Positions 1 through 5,982 of a stretch of 9,612 nucleotides of DNA are shown in pieces. Under the pieces are notes generated by a model. It ran no database searches. It had not been told where the DNA came from and saw only the letters and a list, made by a program, of their open reading frames with translations. The stretch lies in assembly GCA_937874965.1 (NCBI GenBank), contig CALNCD010000235.1:1-9612 (forward strand). Direction: 5' to 3'. The translations under genes were made by a program, and so were the position numbers. This DNA is from an uncultured Erysipelotrichaceae bacterium (GTDB taxonomy: Bacteria; Bacillota_I; Bacilli_A; Erysipelotrichales; Erysipelotrichaceae). The first letter of the stretch is position 1, and each line of letters begins with the position of its first letter.

Positions 1-269
1 TTCACCAAATCCTGGGTAAACCGGGTGGTATGAACGACATTCTTTCCGCGCCGGCACTTGCCTGCTTCATTGCCAGCCACCATCAGATCATTGAAAAAAA
101 CACCCGTGCGATGAACACCGAAACTCGCAACTTTCTGTTTTCCAGTATCCACCCAGACAACAAACCATTCCTTATCCATACTCAAAGAAGTTTCAAACAG
201 ATAATTATCAAAATTCATGGCCGCAAAAAAATGCTCTCCCTCTCGTTTTTGAATAAAACTGGTGCACAT
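1..269 (-). CDS. N-terminal part of a Cys-2 Ntn hydrolase (choloylglycine hydrolase / penicillin V acylase-like), cut by window edge
   Basis: Reading the minus strand from the ATG at 269-267 gives an open frame of 89 codons that runs off the left edge. It begins MCTSF, and the Cys at residue 2 would become the N-terminal nucleophile after Met removal. The stretch AAMNFDN at residues 16-22 places Asp at 21, the spacing seen in bile-salt hydrolases and penicillin V acylases (Cys2, Asp21). Those enzymes usually have Arg at 18, where this protein has Met. Members hydrolyse linear amide bonds, but the substrate cannot be inferred here. The start lies 2 nt after the DUF998 stop codon, with GGAGAGG upstream, so the two genes are translationally linked. 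The C-terminal catalytic residues are outside the window. The family call is moderate; that a gene is present is likely. Confidence 0.62.
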   Translation of the reverse strand, partial: MCTSFIQKREGEHFFAAMNFDNYLFETSLSMDKEWFVVWVDTGKQKVASFGVHRTGVFFNDLMVAGNEAGKCRRGKNVVHTTRFTQDLV

Positions 270-271
270 AC

Positions 272-904
272 TCAAGACCTCTCCGTCTGCTTGAAGCCTG
301 TCAATAAATACAGTCCTAAAACCGCCGTGAATCCCGAAGCAGAAAATACGCTGAATCGTTCGAAAAGACCGAAATAATCCGGTCCTGCACCTGAAGAAAG
401 CAGCGCTCCTGAAACCATCATCAATAAGGCAAAGATTGCCCAGTAGCTCAAGGAACGGATGCCCGCGTTACGAAAACCGCCCCAACTAATCAGAACCAGG
501 GACACTACAGAAAATACCACCACAAGAACAGTAACAACCAGATGCATCCGGTCAATTAAAAGCGGCGTTGATTCCCCGCTGAGCGGGAATGCGCTATAGC
601 CGAGTATCGAAATCCAGTTCATTAAAGTAAACCCATAGATTCCTAAACGTAAAGGACGATTCAAATGTCCGGTTACCGCCTTGCAGCAGAGCATTAGACA
701 TGCCACACTCGCAGGCCCATAGACACTCCCCAATTGCATCCAAAGCAAGCGGGAAGGGGCATTCAATGCACTGAGATCACTGACGGCCTGACGCATCCAC
801 TGATATCCAGGATACGCAGAAGGTGAAACAATCACTGCCAGAGTGTATGAAATTAGACTGATTACACCAAGCCATCCAAACCAATCATATCGCTGCTTAA
901 CCAT
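272..904 (-). CDS. DUF998 family six-span membrane protein
   Basis: The protein has 210 residues and six hydrophobic segments at about 9-28, 56-76, 88-105, 120-141, 152-172 and 185-203. After the first segment comes the MRQAVSDLSALNAPS stretch (about 37-51), which resembles the conserved SDLxA-xxAPxA region of the DUF998 integral membrane family. No enzymatic residues stand out and the biochemical role of the family is unknown to me. The ATG at 904-902 is preceded by AAGGAG at 7-nt spacing, and a TATACT -10 element lies just upstream. It is the first gene of a two-gene unit with the Ntn hydrolase, so a joint role at the membrane is possible but unproven. Confidence 0.75.
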   Translation of the reverse strand: MVKQRYDWFGWLGVISLISYTLAVIVSPSAYPGYQWMRQAVSDLSALNAPSRLLWMQLGSVYGPASVACLMLCCKAVTGHLNRPLRLGIYGFTLMNWISILGYSAFPLSGESTPLLIDRMHLVVTVLVVVFSVVSLVLISWGGFRNAGIRSLSYWAIFALLMMVSGALLSSGAGPDYFGLFERFSVFSASGFTAVLGLYLLTGFKQTERS

Positions 905-929
905 GATTATCTCCTTAATGTTTGGTCAC

Positions 930-938
930 AGTATAGCA
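930..938 (-). promoter_or_regulatory. extended -10 element of the DUF998 operon
   Basis: The minus strand reads TGCTATACT here, a good extended -10 (TGn-TATACT), 26 nt before the DUF998 start codon. The -35 position 17 bp upstream reads TGTAAT, a weak match, as is usual for extended -10 promoters. No AACA-N7-AACA box is near it, so this promoter appears to lie outside the regulon described for the central cluster. Confidence 0.5.
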
Positions 939-973
939 TTATTCAAACAGAGATTACACAGGAAACAGCGGAA

Positions 974-1111
974 TTATCCAAGAAGAAAAAAGACTCTGAT
1001 CAATTGGACATATACTATCCAGTACATGCTATGAATAAACTGCATATGCACGACCTTGAACCTGTTTCCGGCTTCATCCGCCGACGTTACCGTTGGATCG
1101 GCAATTTTCAT
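974..1111 (-). CDS. doubtful 45-residue small ORF between degV-like gene and DUF998 gene
   Basis: An ATG at 1111-1109 opens a 45-codon frame on the minus strand, 21 nt after the DegV stop, with AAGAAGAG about 6 nt upstream. The product starts MKIADPTVTSADEAGNRF and ends in a hydrophobic stretch (about residues 29-45, ending VFFLLG). I recognise no family. It occupies a 228-bp gap that otherwise holds only the DUF998 promoter. It could be a small membrane-associated peptide, a degenerate remnant, or chance. Confidence is low because the ribosome binding site is weaker than at neighbouring genes and no repeat or motif supports it. Confidence 0.2.
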   Translation of the reverse strand: MKIADPTVTSADEAGNRFKVVHMQFIHSMYWIVYVQLIRVFFLLG

Positions 1112-1132
1112 ACAACTCTTCTTTGTTTGCCG

Positions 1133-1987
1133 TCAAGCAATCGAATAATACTGGACACCCAGACATCCTGGACCAGTGTGTACAGCAACCGCACTGGCAA
1201 GTTCAACAATCATGATTTCCGCAGACTCAAAGCACTGATGTATCTGATCTGAAAGCAGTAAAGCCTGTGACCCGTTGTCCGCGTGAGCCACATGGATTCT
1301 GAAGTTACGACCGCGATCTGGAATGTCGTTCTTCATTGTGTCAAGCACAATTTCAATGGCGCGATTCATTGTCCTTGCTTTAGCGACACTGTCCACCTTG
1401 CCCTTTGTCTGCTCATTGATTGCCAGGATAGGCTTGATTCTCAGAAAACCACCCAGACGAGCAGCCATCGCGGTTAAACGTCCGCTGAGCTGCAGATAAT
1501 GCAGATTATCGGGAATCAGCAAAGTATTGGCACTTTTACGGATTTTGGCTAATCGCTTCATTATTTCCGGAATTTCCCATCCGCTTTCATAGCATGTCTT
1601 TGCCTCCAGCAATAGATACTCCTGCAGACATGCCGTGACACAGCAATCAAAGGACACAAAGTCTATCTCCAGCTGTTCAGCCATAAGCCTAACTGCATTC
1701 TCCATGCCGCTTAATTCTCCGGTAATCATCAGGGCAACAATCCGTGTATACCCTAACTGCTTCAATCGAATCAGCAAGGCTTCTATATCGCCAAGCGTGG
1801 CCAAGGAAGTCGTCAAGTGTAGGCCTTGGCGCATGAGGCCAATTACTTCCTCAGGTGTGATTGTTTCATAATCACGATGCCATATCTCCTGATAGCCGAT
1901 CTGCAGCGGAACACTGTAACACCCTTCTGCTTCAAGTTCAGCACTGCTTTTTCCAGTACCGCTGTCACAAACAAATGCTGTTTTCAT
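1133..1987 (-). CDS. DegV family protein (FakB-like fatty-acid-binding fold)
   Basis: At 284 residues this is normal DegV length. The N-terminus MKTAFVCDSG matches the family's IxxDSxxD-type first strand. TTS at 59-61 corresponds to the conserved T-S-Q/L loop that contacts a lipid carboxylate. TGELSGM (89-95) matches the S-G-T/M segment, LSGRLTAMAARLGGFLRIKPIL (168-188) matches the conserved GR-x4-(x)-LG-x2-L-x-I-KP-I/L region, and HTGPG (270-274) matches the C-terminal H-x-GPG motif. DegV proteins bind fatty acids, and FakB members present them to the kinase FakA for phosphorylation. No FakA gene is visible here. The ATG at 1987 has AAGGAG 7 nt upstream. A terminator-like hairpin lies just before it, so it may be transcribed by read-through from the small-protein operon or from a promoter I cannot see. 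Confidence 0.9.
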   Translation of the reverse strand: MKTAFVCDSGTGKSSAELEAEGCYSVPLQIGYQEIWHRDYETITPEEVIGLMRQGLHLTTSLATLGDIEALLIRLKQLGYTRIVALMITGELSGMENAVRLMAEQLEIDFVSFDCCVTACLQEYLLLEAKTCYESGWEIPEIMKRLAKIRKSANTLLIPDNLHYLQLSGRLTAMAARLGGFLRIKPILAINEQTKGKVDSVAKARTMNRAIEIVLDTMKNDIPDRGRNFRIHVAHADNGSQALLLSDQIHQCFESAEIMIVELASAVAVHTGPGCLGVQYYSIA

Positions 1988-2011
1988 ACGACTCCTTCCA
2001 AGACACTGCCT

Positions 2012-2039
2012 GAATAAAAGAAATGGCAGCAGCCATTCC
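2012..2039 (-). terminator. hairpin plus T-rich tail between the micro-protein pair and the degV-like gene
   Basis: On the minus strand GGAATGGC and GCCATTTC form an 8-bp stem with one G-T pair and a TGCT loop, followed by TTTTATTC. This fits a modest intrinsic terminator for the operon ending at 2051. Only about 24 nt separate it from the degV start codon, too little for an obvious independent promoter, so partial read-through is likely. Confidence 0.55.
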
Positions 2040-2050
2040 CCTTACCTTCA

Positions 2051-2134
2051 TTACTTCTTTTTATTTTTATACAATGCAAAACCAGCAACAGCAACGACCG
2101 CAACCACAGCGACAGCAACAACGACAGGATTCAT
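2051..2134 (-). CDS. 27-residue single-span hydrophobic micro-protein (second of a tandem pair)
   Basis: The frame ATG 2134-2132 to TAA 2051 gives 27 residues. It opens MNPVVVAVAVV, has a Val/Ala-rich transmembrane stretch at about 4-21, and ends in the basic tail YKNKKK. A longer upstream reading of the same frame exists, but the Shine-Dalgarno AAAGGAGG sits 6 nt before this ATG, and the gene for the other micro-protein occupies the upstream DNA, so this start is much better. The product matches its upstream neighbour at the MNPVVV start, in size, in the single Val-rich span and in the positively charged C-terminus, which implies tandem duplication. The tail suggests an N-out/C-in orientation. 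Function is unknown; a small membrane regulator or envelope-stress peptide is possible. It is the last gene before a terminator-like hairpin. Confidence 0.8.
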   Translation of the reverse strand: MNPVVVAVAVVAVVAVAGFALYKNKKK

Positions 2135-2162
2135 GGGCAACCTCCTTTCCTGTGAGTTTTGA

Positions 2163-2249
2163 TTACTTGGAACGGTTTCTGAAGAACAGGAACGCGGCAA
2201 TGACAACAACGACAACAATAATCGCAACAACGACAACAACTGGGTTCAT
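2163..2249 (-). CDS. 28-residue single-span hydrophobic micro-protein (first of a tandem pair)
   Basis: The frame ATG 2249-2247 to TAA 2163 encodes 28 residues: MNPVVVVVAII, a continuous Val/Ile span to about residue 23 ending AAFLFF, then the basic tail RNRSK. A near-perfect AAAGGAGGTG ribosome binding site precedes the ATG. It follows the 177-residue membrane protein gene by 30 nt and precedes its sister gene by 28 nt, so the three look co-transcribed from the boxed promoter at 2847-2887. Such short genes are often left out of automated annotation. The role is unknown. The strong translation signals and conserved tandem design argue for a real product rather than chance. I see no antisense RNA or other toxin-antitoxin signature, so I do not call it a type I toxin. 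Confidence 0.82.
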   Translation of the reverse strand: MNPVVVVVAIIVVVVVIAAFLFFRNRSK

Positions 2250-2279
2250 AGGACACCTCCTTTCTGAATGAATGCCTTT

Positions 2280-2813
2280 CTAAACGGATGGATAAATCAG
2301 TGCATTCGCTGATTTGGTCAGCGCGTAAAGTTCGTCATATTTTTCATCAATACTGCCGGCAAGTTCCAGTGTCTTGGTCTTCCTGACCTTGATGAAGATC
2401 AGATACGGTAAAATCCAACCGATAAACCCGAGGATCGCGAACAGAACCATTGCCGGTATCATTGTCCACAACGTAATGGAAAATACGGAAGCAGCCATAA
2501 ATCCTGTTCCCACCAATCCAATCGTGTAGGCAAGAATGGAAGCAAGAAGTGTTTTCTGCTGCTCGAGATGATCGATTTCCCGGACCACCTCATCAAATCT
2601 GCGTTGCATCTTTGCAAGTTCATGTTTATCGTTGATGGATCGATCCCGTTTAAACTTCAAAGTCAGACTTCCCACTCCTGCCGGGGAATGCACCGCCTGA
2701 TCCAAACACCAGCCGAAATTTGCATAGCCATCCTCAACCAACGAAACATACCTCTGCTTTACCGGTACTTCGATATACTCATAACCGATAAATGAACTGT
2801 TTTTATTGCTCAT
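2280..2813 (-). CDS. unrecognised two-span membrane protein, paralogue of the 4780-5310 product
   Basis: The product has 177 residues. The soluble N-terminal part (1-58) carries FIGYEY (8-13), YVSLVEDGYANFGW (22-35) and LKFKRDR (52-58). A charged helical, probably coiled-coil region (62-88) leads into two membrane segments (about 91-114 and 117-141) ending GWILPY, and the cytosolic tail has KYDELYALTKSANAL (158-172). All these blocks recur in the same order in the product of 4780-5310. I cannot name the family or its reaction, and no catalytic motif is visible. The ATG has GGAAAGGA about 8 nt upstream. It heads a unit with the two micro-proteins and has its own AACA-N7-AACA box, pointing to control by the neighbouring response regulator. 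Confidence 0.85.
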   Translation of the reverse strand: MSNKNSSFIGYEYIEVPVKQRYVSLVEDGYANFGWCLDQAVHSPAGVGSLTLKFKRDRSINDKHELAKMQRRFDEVVREIDHLEQQKTLLASILAYTIGLVGTGFMAASVFSITLWTMIPAMVLFAILGFIGWILPYLIFIKVRKTKTLELAGSIDEKYDELYALTKSANALIYPSV

Positions 2814-2846
2814 CTTTTTTCCTTTCCATAAAGCAAGTCTACCTGC

Positions 2847-2887
2847 CTTATATTCATGATTTACTGCTGAAATGTTTCCGAAATATT
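2847..2887 (-). promoter_or_regulatory. regulator box (one mismatch) and -10 of the 2813-2051 unit
   Basis: Read on the minus strand, TTAATATTTCGGAAACAT contains AATA and AACA starting 11 bp apart (2887-2884 and 2876-2873). This is the shared AACA-N7-AACA element with one mismatch. A -10-like TATAAG lies at 2852-2847, with 20 nt between box and -10. The box overlaps the stop codon of the upstream 81-residue protein gene, so the unit can be expressed both by read-through and from this promoter. Confidence 0.6.
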
Positions 2888-3131
2888 AAGATTCATCCAC
2901 CCGATCAGTCTTTTCAGACGACGCTTCCCTTGCCTGTACTGGCTTGGGTTCATCCGTCTTTTCAGGTTCAAGAAACCTTGAAACAAAGGCATCTTCAATC
3001 TGCTTATATCCCTTGACCACGCCGGATTCAACGGCGAAGTAACTGCCGACGACCGTATCTTCAATTTTCTGGTAGACTTCAACAGCCTTCTTGCCAATCG
3101 CAGCAGTGTTCTTTAAACGATATTTTTTCAT
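2886..3131 (-). CDS. 81-residue protein with duplicated Y-x-x-IED motif
   Basis: A small, mostly helical soluble protein. Residues 16-31 (AVEVYQKIEDTVVGSY) and 38-53 (VVKGYKQIEDAFVSRF) are two copies of a Y-K/Q-x-IED-x-x-V unit, 22 residues apart. The tail from about 55 is rich in Lys, Glu and Pro and probably disordered. Short proteins with GYKKIED-type repeats ending in F-V-x-x-FL are, from memory, widespread in Firmicutes as unnamed small proteins; I know no function. No membrane span or signal peptide is present, but the amphipathic repeats could bind membrane or a partner. The ATG has AAAGGAG 6 nt upstream, and the gene follows the three-span protein by 12 nt in one operon. Confidence 0.8.
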   Translation of the reverse strand: MKKYRLKNTAAIGKKAVEVYQKIEDTVVGSYFAVESGVVKGYKQIEDAFVSRFLEPEKTDEPKPVQAREASSEKTDRVDES

Positions 3132-3143
3132 GCATACTCCTTT

Positions 3144-3473
3144 CTAGATAACCAAAAGATTCAGGGCCGGAAAACCTCCGGTTAGCCAGTAGACACCGCC
3201 GGCAAGCAGCATGGCTGCTGCCACGCTTCCCACAGAAAACGCAATACGCTTGGTCTCACTCAGTTTCTTGGAAAAGAAACCCTTGGGAGCAAGCAGCAAT
3301 GCAATGGCCATTGAAAGCAGCAATGCAGCGATAAAAATCAATGCTGATCCAACGCCCATCGGGATATTGACAATGGCCAGGACAACAGAAACGACAATCC
3401 CTAAGATACCAAGCCCCCAGCATCCAAACCGTGTTCCGATAAACAGATAATCGATGACTCCAAATAATTTCAT
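3144..3473 (-). CDS. 109-residue three-span membrane protein, first gene of a two-gene operon
   Basis: Hydrophobic segments lie at about 19-36, 41-62 and 79-98. A short basic loop, FFSKKLSETKR (66-76), precedes the last span, and the C-terminus is hydrophobic. The open frame extends 35 codons further upstream, but AAGGAGGG sits just before the ATG at 3473-3471, and the longer form would begin inside the promoter/box region, so the shorter start is chosen. I recognise no family. It shares a boxed promoter with the Y-x-x-IED repeat protein that follows. The gene may encode a membrane partner of that soluble protein, an inference from the operon only. Confidence 0.82.
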   Translation of the reverse strand: MKLFGVIDYLFIGTRFGCWGLGILGIVVSVVLAIVNIPMGVGSALIFIAALLLSMAIALLLAPKGFFSKKLSETKRIAFSVGSVAAAMLLAGGVYWLTGGFPALNLLVI

Positions 3474-3500
3474 TGTGAAACCCTCCTTATGGATACCACT

Positions 3501-3541
3501 AGAATACAGGCCAGGTGTGTCTGAGGTGTTGATGAAATGTT
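3501..3541 (-). promoter_or_regulatory. regulator box (exact) and -10 of the 3473-2886 operon
   Basis: Read on the minus strand, GAAACATTTCATCAACACC contains AACA at 3541-3538 and again at 3530-3527, exactly 11 bp apart. TATTCT at 3506-3501 is a plausible -10, with 20 nt between it and the box, and lies 28 nt before the start codon at 3473. No good -35 hexamer replaces the box, as expected for an activator-dependent promoter. Confidence 0.68.
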
Positions 3542-3559
3542 TCTGAACTATGAATTCGA

Positions 3560-3587
3560 TAAAAAAAGAAATCCGCATGATTTCTTT
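3560..3587 (-). terminator. intrinsic terminator of the 5310-3593 operon
   Basis: Just after the stop of the multi-span gene, the minus strand forms a perfect 9-bp stem AAAGAAATC/GATTTCTTT with an ATGCG loop, running into a further TTTT. It separates this operon from the boxed promoter at 3501-3541, so the two units are transcribed independently. Confidence 0.8.
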
Positions 3588-3592
3588 GATTT

Positions 3593-4756
3593 CTATTCAG
3601 ATGCAGCCAGCAGGCTAATCCTGCGACGACGCCCCTTCATATACATCAATAGACCCGTTACGACCACCAGGAACCCGAAAAACAAGCCTGATAATGCATT
3701 CGAAAACGCTGGATCCGCAGGGCCTGAAAATGACATAATAGCCGTCTGTGTCAATGCAAAGCAGATCCAGGTTGAACTCAGGCTGATGTACCGCAAGGCT
3801 TCATTCAAGAGATCATTCTTTTTCCGCAACCGAACGATTTCCCGGATATCAAGGTAGAATTCCACAAAAGTATACAAAGCAATCAGCAGCGCAAGATTCA
3901 TCGGGTAGACTTCCTGTGATTCAATACTAAACAAGCGGATCGTATAAACAAGGTAAGCTACCCCCAGAACCATGATGATCTTCGCGAGTAAGAGATACAT
4001 TGCCAGCTGTTCAGCATACGTTTTATTCTGCATGCTGCGAACGGTATGGCGCGCATACCCAAAACAGAAACTGTAGGCTGCATTGACAACCATAAAAAGC
4101 GAAAAGCCGACAATCCCCATAACCAGCTTGCCAAGGCTCAACAGGATATCCTTGACCATGGATAGTGTCACAAGCTTGAAACGATGACGAACTGCAAGCT
4201 GGCGAAGCACCTGATAGCCTTGACGGATTGAAGCTGTTTCAGTATATTCCAGCAAAGCAGAGCGGCCGCACCATAAAAGCAAGCCGGCACCAATGACAAC
4301 GCCGCTGATTCCAAGTGAAGACCCTTCCGCATAATCTGGACGATTCAACGCAAGAGAATTGCCAATAAGGTTATACAGGAGAACACCGATTAGCGTAACA
4401 TCCAGAATTGATGATTGTCTCTTCGGCTTCAGAACTGCACAGCAATAGAGCTGCATAAGGAGCACCAGACCGAAACCGAGTATGCCGACCCAGGCATTCG
4501 GATAAATCCAGGAAAACGGATAACCCATCAGGCTCATTCCACCCAGCACTATTAATCCCAGGCCCGAAAGAACAGCAAGTATACAACGGATAAGCCCAGC
4601 CATGAGGTGTTGTTGACCCAATTGCTTAGCAAGGACCAGCACACAAACAGCCAGAACCTGAAAAGGCGCTGACTGGTCAAGGTTTGAGAGGATCATCACG
4701 ATCAGGACTGCAAGGCTTAGAGCGTCCACTGCACGTTGCTGGTTTTTTCGAGTCAT
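3593..4756 (-). CDS. unrecognised polytopic membrane protein (about ten spans)
   Basis: The protein has 387 residues when started at the ATG 4756-4754, which has AGGAG 7 nt upstream. A TTG start 27 nt earlier, overlapping the previous stop codon, has its SD-like GGAG too close and is rejected. Roughly nine to ten hydrophobic segments span the length. A cytosolic-looking basic region around 180-200 (RQGYQVLRQLAVRHRF) divides two halves, another charged segment (DIREIVRLRKKNDLL, about 310-325) precedes the last spans, and the C-terminus carries KGRRRR. The layout suggests a transporter-like or scaffold protein, but I see no diagnostic transporter motif. The gene follows the 176-residue paralogue by 23 nt in the same operon and ends at a strong terminator. 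Confidence 0.82.
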   Translation of the reverse strand: MTRKNQQRAVDALSLAVLIVMILSNLDQSAPFQVLAVCVLVLAKQLGQQHLMAGLIRCILAVLSGLGLIVLGGMSLMGYPFSWIYPNAWVGILGFGLVLLMQLYCCAVLKPKRQSSILDVTLIGVLLYNLIGNSLALNRPDYAEGSSLGISGVVIGAGLLLWCGRSALLEYTETASIRQGYQVLRQLAVRHRFKLVTLSMVKDILLSLGKLVMGIVGFSLFMVVNAAYSFCFGYARHTVRSMQNKTYAEQLAMYLLLAKIIMVLGVAYLVYTIRLFSIESQEVYPMNLALLIALYTFVEFYLDIREIVRLRKKNDLLNEALRYISLSSTWICFALTQTAIMSFSGPADPAFSNALSGLFFGFLVVVTGLLMYMKGRRRRISLLAASE

Positions 4757-4779
4757 CGTGTAGCTCCTGTCTGCTGATT

Positions 4780-5310
4780 TCAATGCTCCAAGAGCATATT
4801 CGCCCGTTTGGTCACTTCATAGATTTCGTCATATTTCATTTCGATCACCGGATTCACTTCCGCTGTTTTCTGATGAACAAGGCGGGTGTAGAAAAAGTAG
4901 GGCAAAATCCAGCCGACAAATCCAGGAATCGCCAGGACAATCATCAGCAGAATATGATTCCCATAGGAAATCGCAAATACCGATCCGGCAATGAATGCTG
5001 TTCCCAGGATTCCAATGGCAATGGCTACAATGAGTGCCAGAACACTCTTGCTTTTCTCCAGATGAATGATTTGTTCCACTAACGAATCAAATTGCCGCTG
5101 CAACCGTGTCAGTTCGGCTTTATTACGTAGTTTGCGATCGCGTTTGAATTTCAGAATCACACTGCCCGCTGGCTGGATGACAGATTCTGTCCCTTCAATT
5201 TCCCATCCGAAGTTTTCATAACCATCGGTATAAAGGGAAACATAGTCTTTTTTCACCGTCACGTCCCGATACTCGTATCCGATAAATGTTTCTTTTTGAT
5301 GTCGTTCCAT
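4780..5310 (-). CDS. unrecognised two-span membrane protein, paralogue of the 2280-2813 product
   Basis: At 176 residues it has the same plan as the 2280-2813 product: FIGYEY (9-14), YVSLYTDGYENFGW (23-36), LKFKRDR (53-59), a charged helix (60-88), two membrane segments (about 89-113 and 118-142) with GWILPY (133-138), and a cytosolic KYDEIYEVTKRANMLL tail (159-174). The conserved soluble N-terminal part before the spans could be a ligand- or partner-binding domain. It heads the operon with the ten-span protein and has its own boxed promoter. The ATG has GAGGA about 8 nt upstream. Function and family name are unknown to me. Confidence 0.85.
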   Translation of the reverse strand: MERHQKETFIGYEYRDVTVKKDYVSLYTDGYENFGWEIEGTESVIQPAGSVILKFKRDRKLRNKAELTRLQRQFDSLVEQIIHLEKSKSVLALIVAIAIGILGTAFIAGSVFAISYGNHILLMIVLAIPGFVGWILPYFFYTRLVHQKTAEVNPVIEMKYDEIYEVTKRANMLLEH

Positions 5311-5337
5311 AATTATTTCCTCATTTTTCCTTTCTTT

Positions 5338-5367
5338 AGTTTACTGAAAAGATGTTTCTGTTTTGTT
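5338..5367 (-). promoter_or_regulatory. regulator box (exact) and -10 of the 5310-3593 operon
   Basis: On the minus strand GTTAACAAAACAGAAACATC contains AACA at 5367-5364 and 5356-5353, 11 bp apart, the first within a full TTAACA. TAAACT at 5343-5338 is a candidate -10, with 9 nt between box and -10. The box begins 9 nt past the stop codon of the upstream papain-like gene. Confidence 0.65.
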
Positions 5368-5376
5368 AACATAGGG

Positions 5377-5889
5377 TCAATGGATGCAGTGGATGTCTTT
5401 TGCCCTTCCTTCAAAGCAGAGCTGCAGGGATTCCTTTTCAAAATCGTGAGGCATATAGATGGATCCGTCTTTCGAAAGTTGCAAGGCCTTGGTCTGCTGG
5501 AGCATTTCCGCTACAAAACGAGAACAGAAATACCCATGGGACAGCGTGTGCCTAATGCCCATGAATCCAAGAACAAGACTCAAATATGAATAGTAATAGT
5601 CCTGCGAATTCCGTTTAAGGCGCTCAATCCATTCCTGCATCATCCGGAAGACCTCTGCCGTAACTTTCACTTCATAAAGCCGGCACTGTATCATCTGTTT
5701 GTGCGTCTTTGTAAATTCAAATGGATGTTCAACACAGAACCCCCATTTCGTCCGGAAACTGTAGAACTCGCTTAAATCATCACCGAGACCGAGCGAGGCG
5801 TGATTATAGATGCCGTACCCCATGATGTCATACATCATCTTGAATCGTCCTTCCAATGACTGAAGCAGGATATACACTGTTTTGCTCAT
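5377..5889 (-). CDS. papain-like cysteine hydrolase, NlpC/P60 superfamily (YiiX/permuted type)
   Basis: The protein has 170 residues and no signal peptide or membrane span. The order of motifs fits the permuted papain-like fold of YiiX-type proteins: an N-terminal strand VYILLQS, then YNHASLGL (28-35) with the probable catalytic His30, YSFRTKWGF (43-51), and later YFCSRFVAEML (120-130) with the probable nucleophile Cys122. Related Firmicutes proteins share NHASI, YSFG and YFCSxFVA blocks. Family members are thought to be amidases or peptidases acting on cell-wall or lipid substrates; the actual substrate is unknown here. It is divergently transcribed from the response regulator and has the boxed promoter closest to it. 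AAGGAGG precedes the ATG at good spacing. Confidence 0.75.
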   Translation of the reverse strand: MSKTVYILLQSLEGRFKMMYDIMGYGIYNHASLGLGDDLSEFYSFRTKWGFCVEHPFEFTKTHKQMIQCRLYEVKVTAEVFRMMQEWIERLKRNSQDYYYSYLSLVLGFMGIRHTLSHGYFCSRFVAEMLQQTKALQLSKDGSIYMPHDFEKESLQLCFEGRAKDIHCIH

Positions 5890-5910
5890 AGGTGTCCTCC
5901 TTATTGTTTC

Positions 5911-5953
5911 AGTCTATACGCCGGATATTCACAAAATGTTCGTGAAGTGTTAA
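5911..5953 (-). promoter_or_regulatory. regulator box (exact) and -10 of the papain-like hydrolase gene
   Basis: On the minus strand CTTAACACTTCACGAACATT contains AACA at 5951-5948 and 5940-5937, 11 bp apart, the first within TTAACA. A third, imperfect copy (AATA) follows another 11 bp on. TAGACT at 5916-5911 (or overlapping TATAGA, 5918-5913) is the likely -10, 20 nt past the second AACA and 21 nt before the start codon. Confidence 0.68.
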
Positions 5954-5982
5954 GGCTTTATGAATCGGAAGAAGTTCTCCCT

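Noticed and set aside
30..377. Plus-strand 115-codon ORF
   Set aside because: It lies opposite the Ntn hydrolase and DUF998 genes, has no good ribosome binding site and a composition typical of an antisense shadow.
2051..2239. Single 62-residue protein covering the micro-protein region
   Set aside because: The first 35 codons overlap the upstream micro-protein gene in another frame and lack a good SD site, while a strong AAAGGAGG lies before the internal ATG at 2134.
2163..2249. Type I toxin-antitoxin reading of the micro-proteins
   Set aside because: They have short hydrophobic spans with basic tails, but no divergent or antisense promoter is visible, and strong SD sites plus operon position point to ordinary expression.
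2051..2250. CAA/GAC-rich plus-strand repeat as a microsatellite or CRISPR-like repeat
   Set aside because: The periodic pattern is the complement of Val/Ala codons (GTT, GTC, GCT) of the two micro-proteins and has no regular spacers.
3474..3578. N-terminal extension of the three-span protein
   Set aside because: The extension covers the regulator box and -10 and has no suitable ribosome binding site; AAGGAGGG precedes the ATG at 3473.
4757..4783. TTG start for the ten-span protein overlapping the previous stop
   Set aside because: Its GGAG is only 2 nt from the TTG, whereas the ATG at 4756 has AGGAG at proper spacing.
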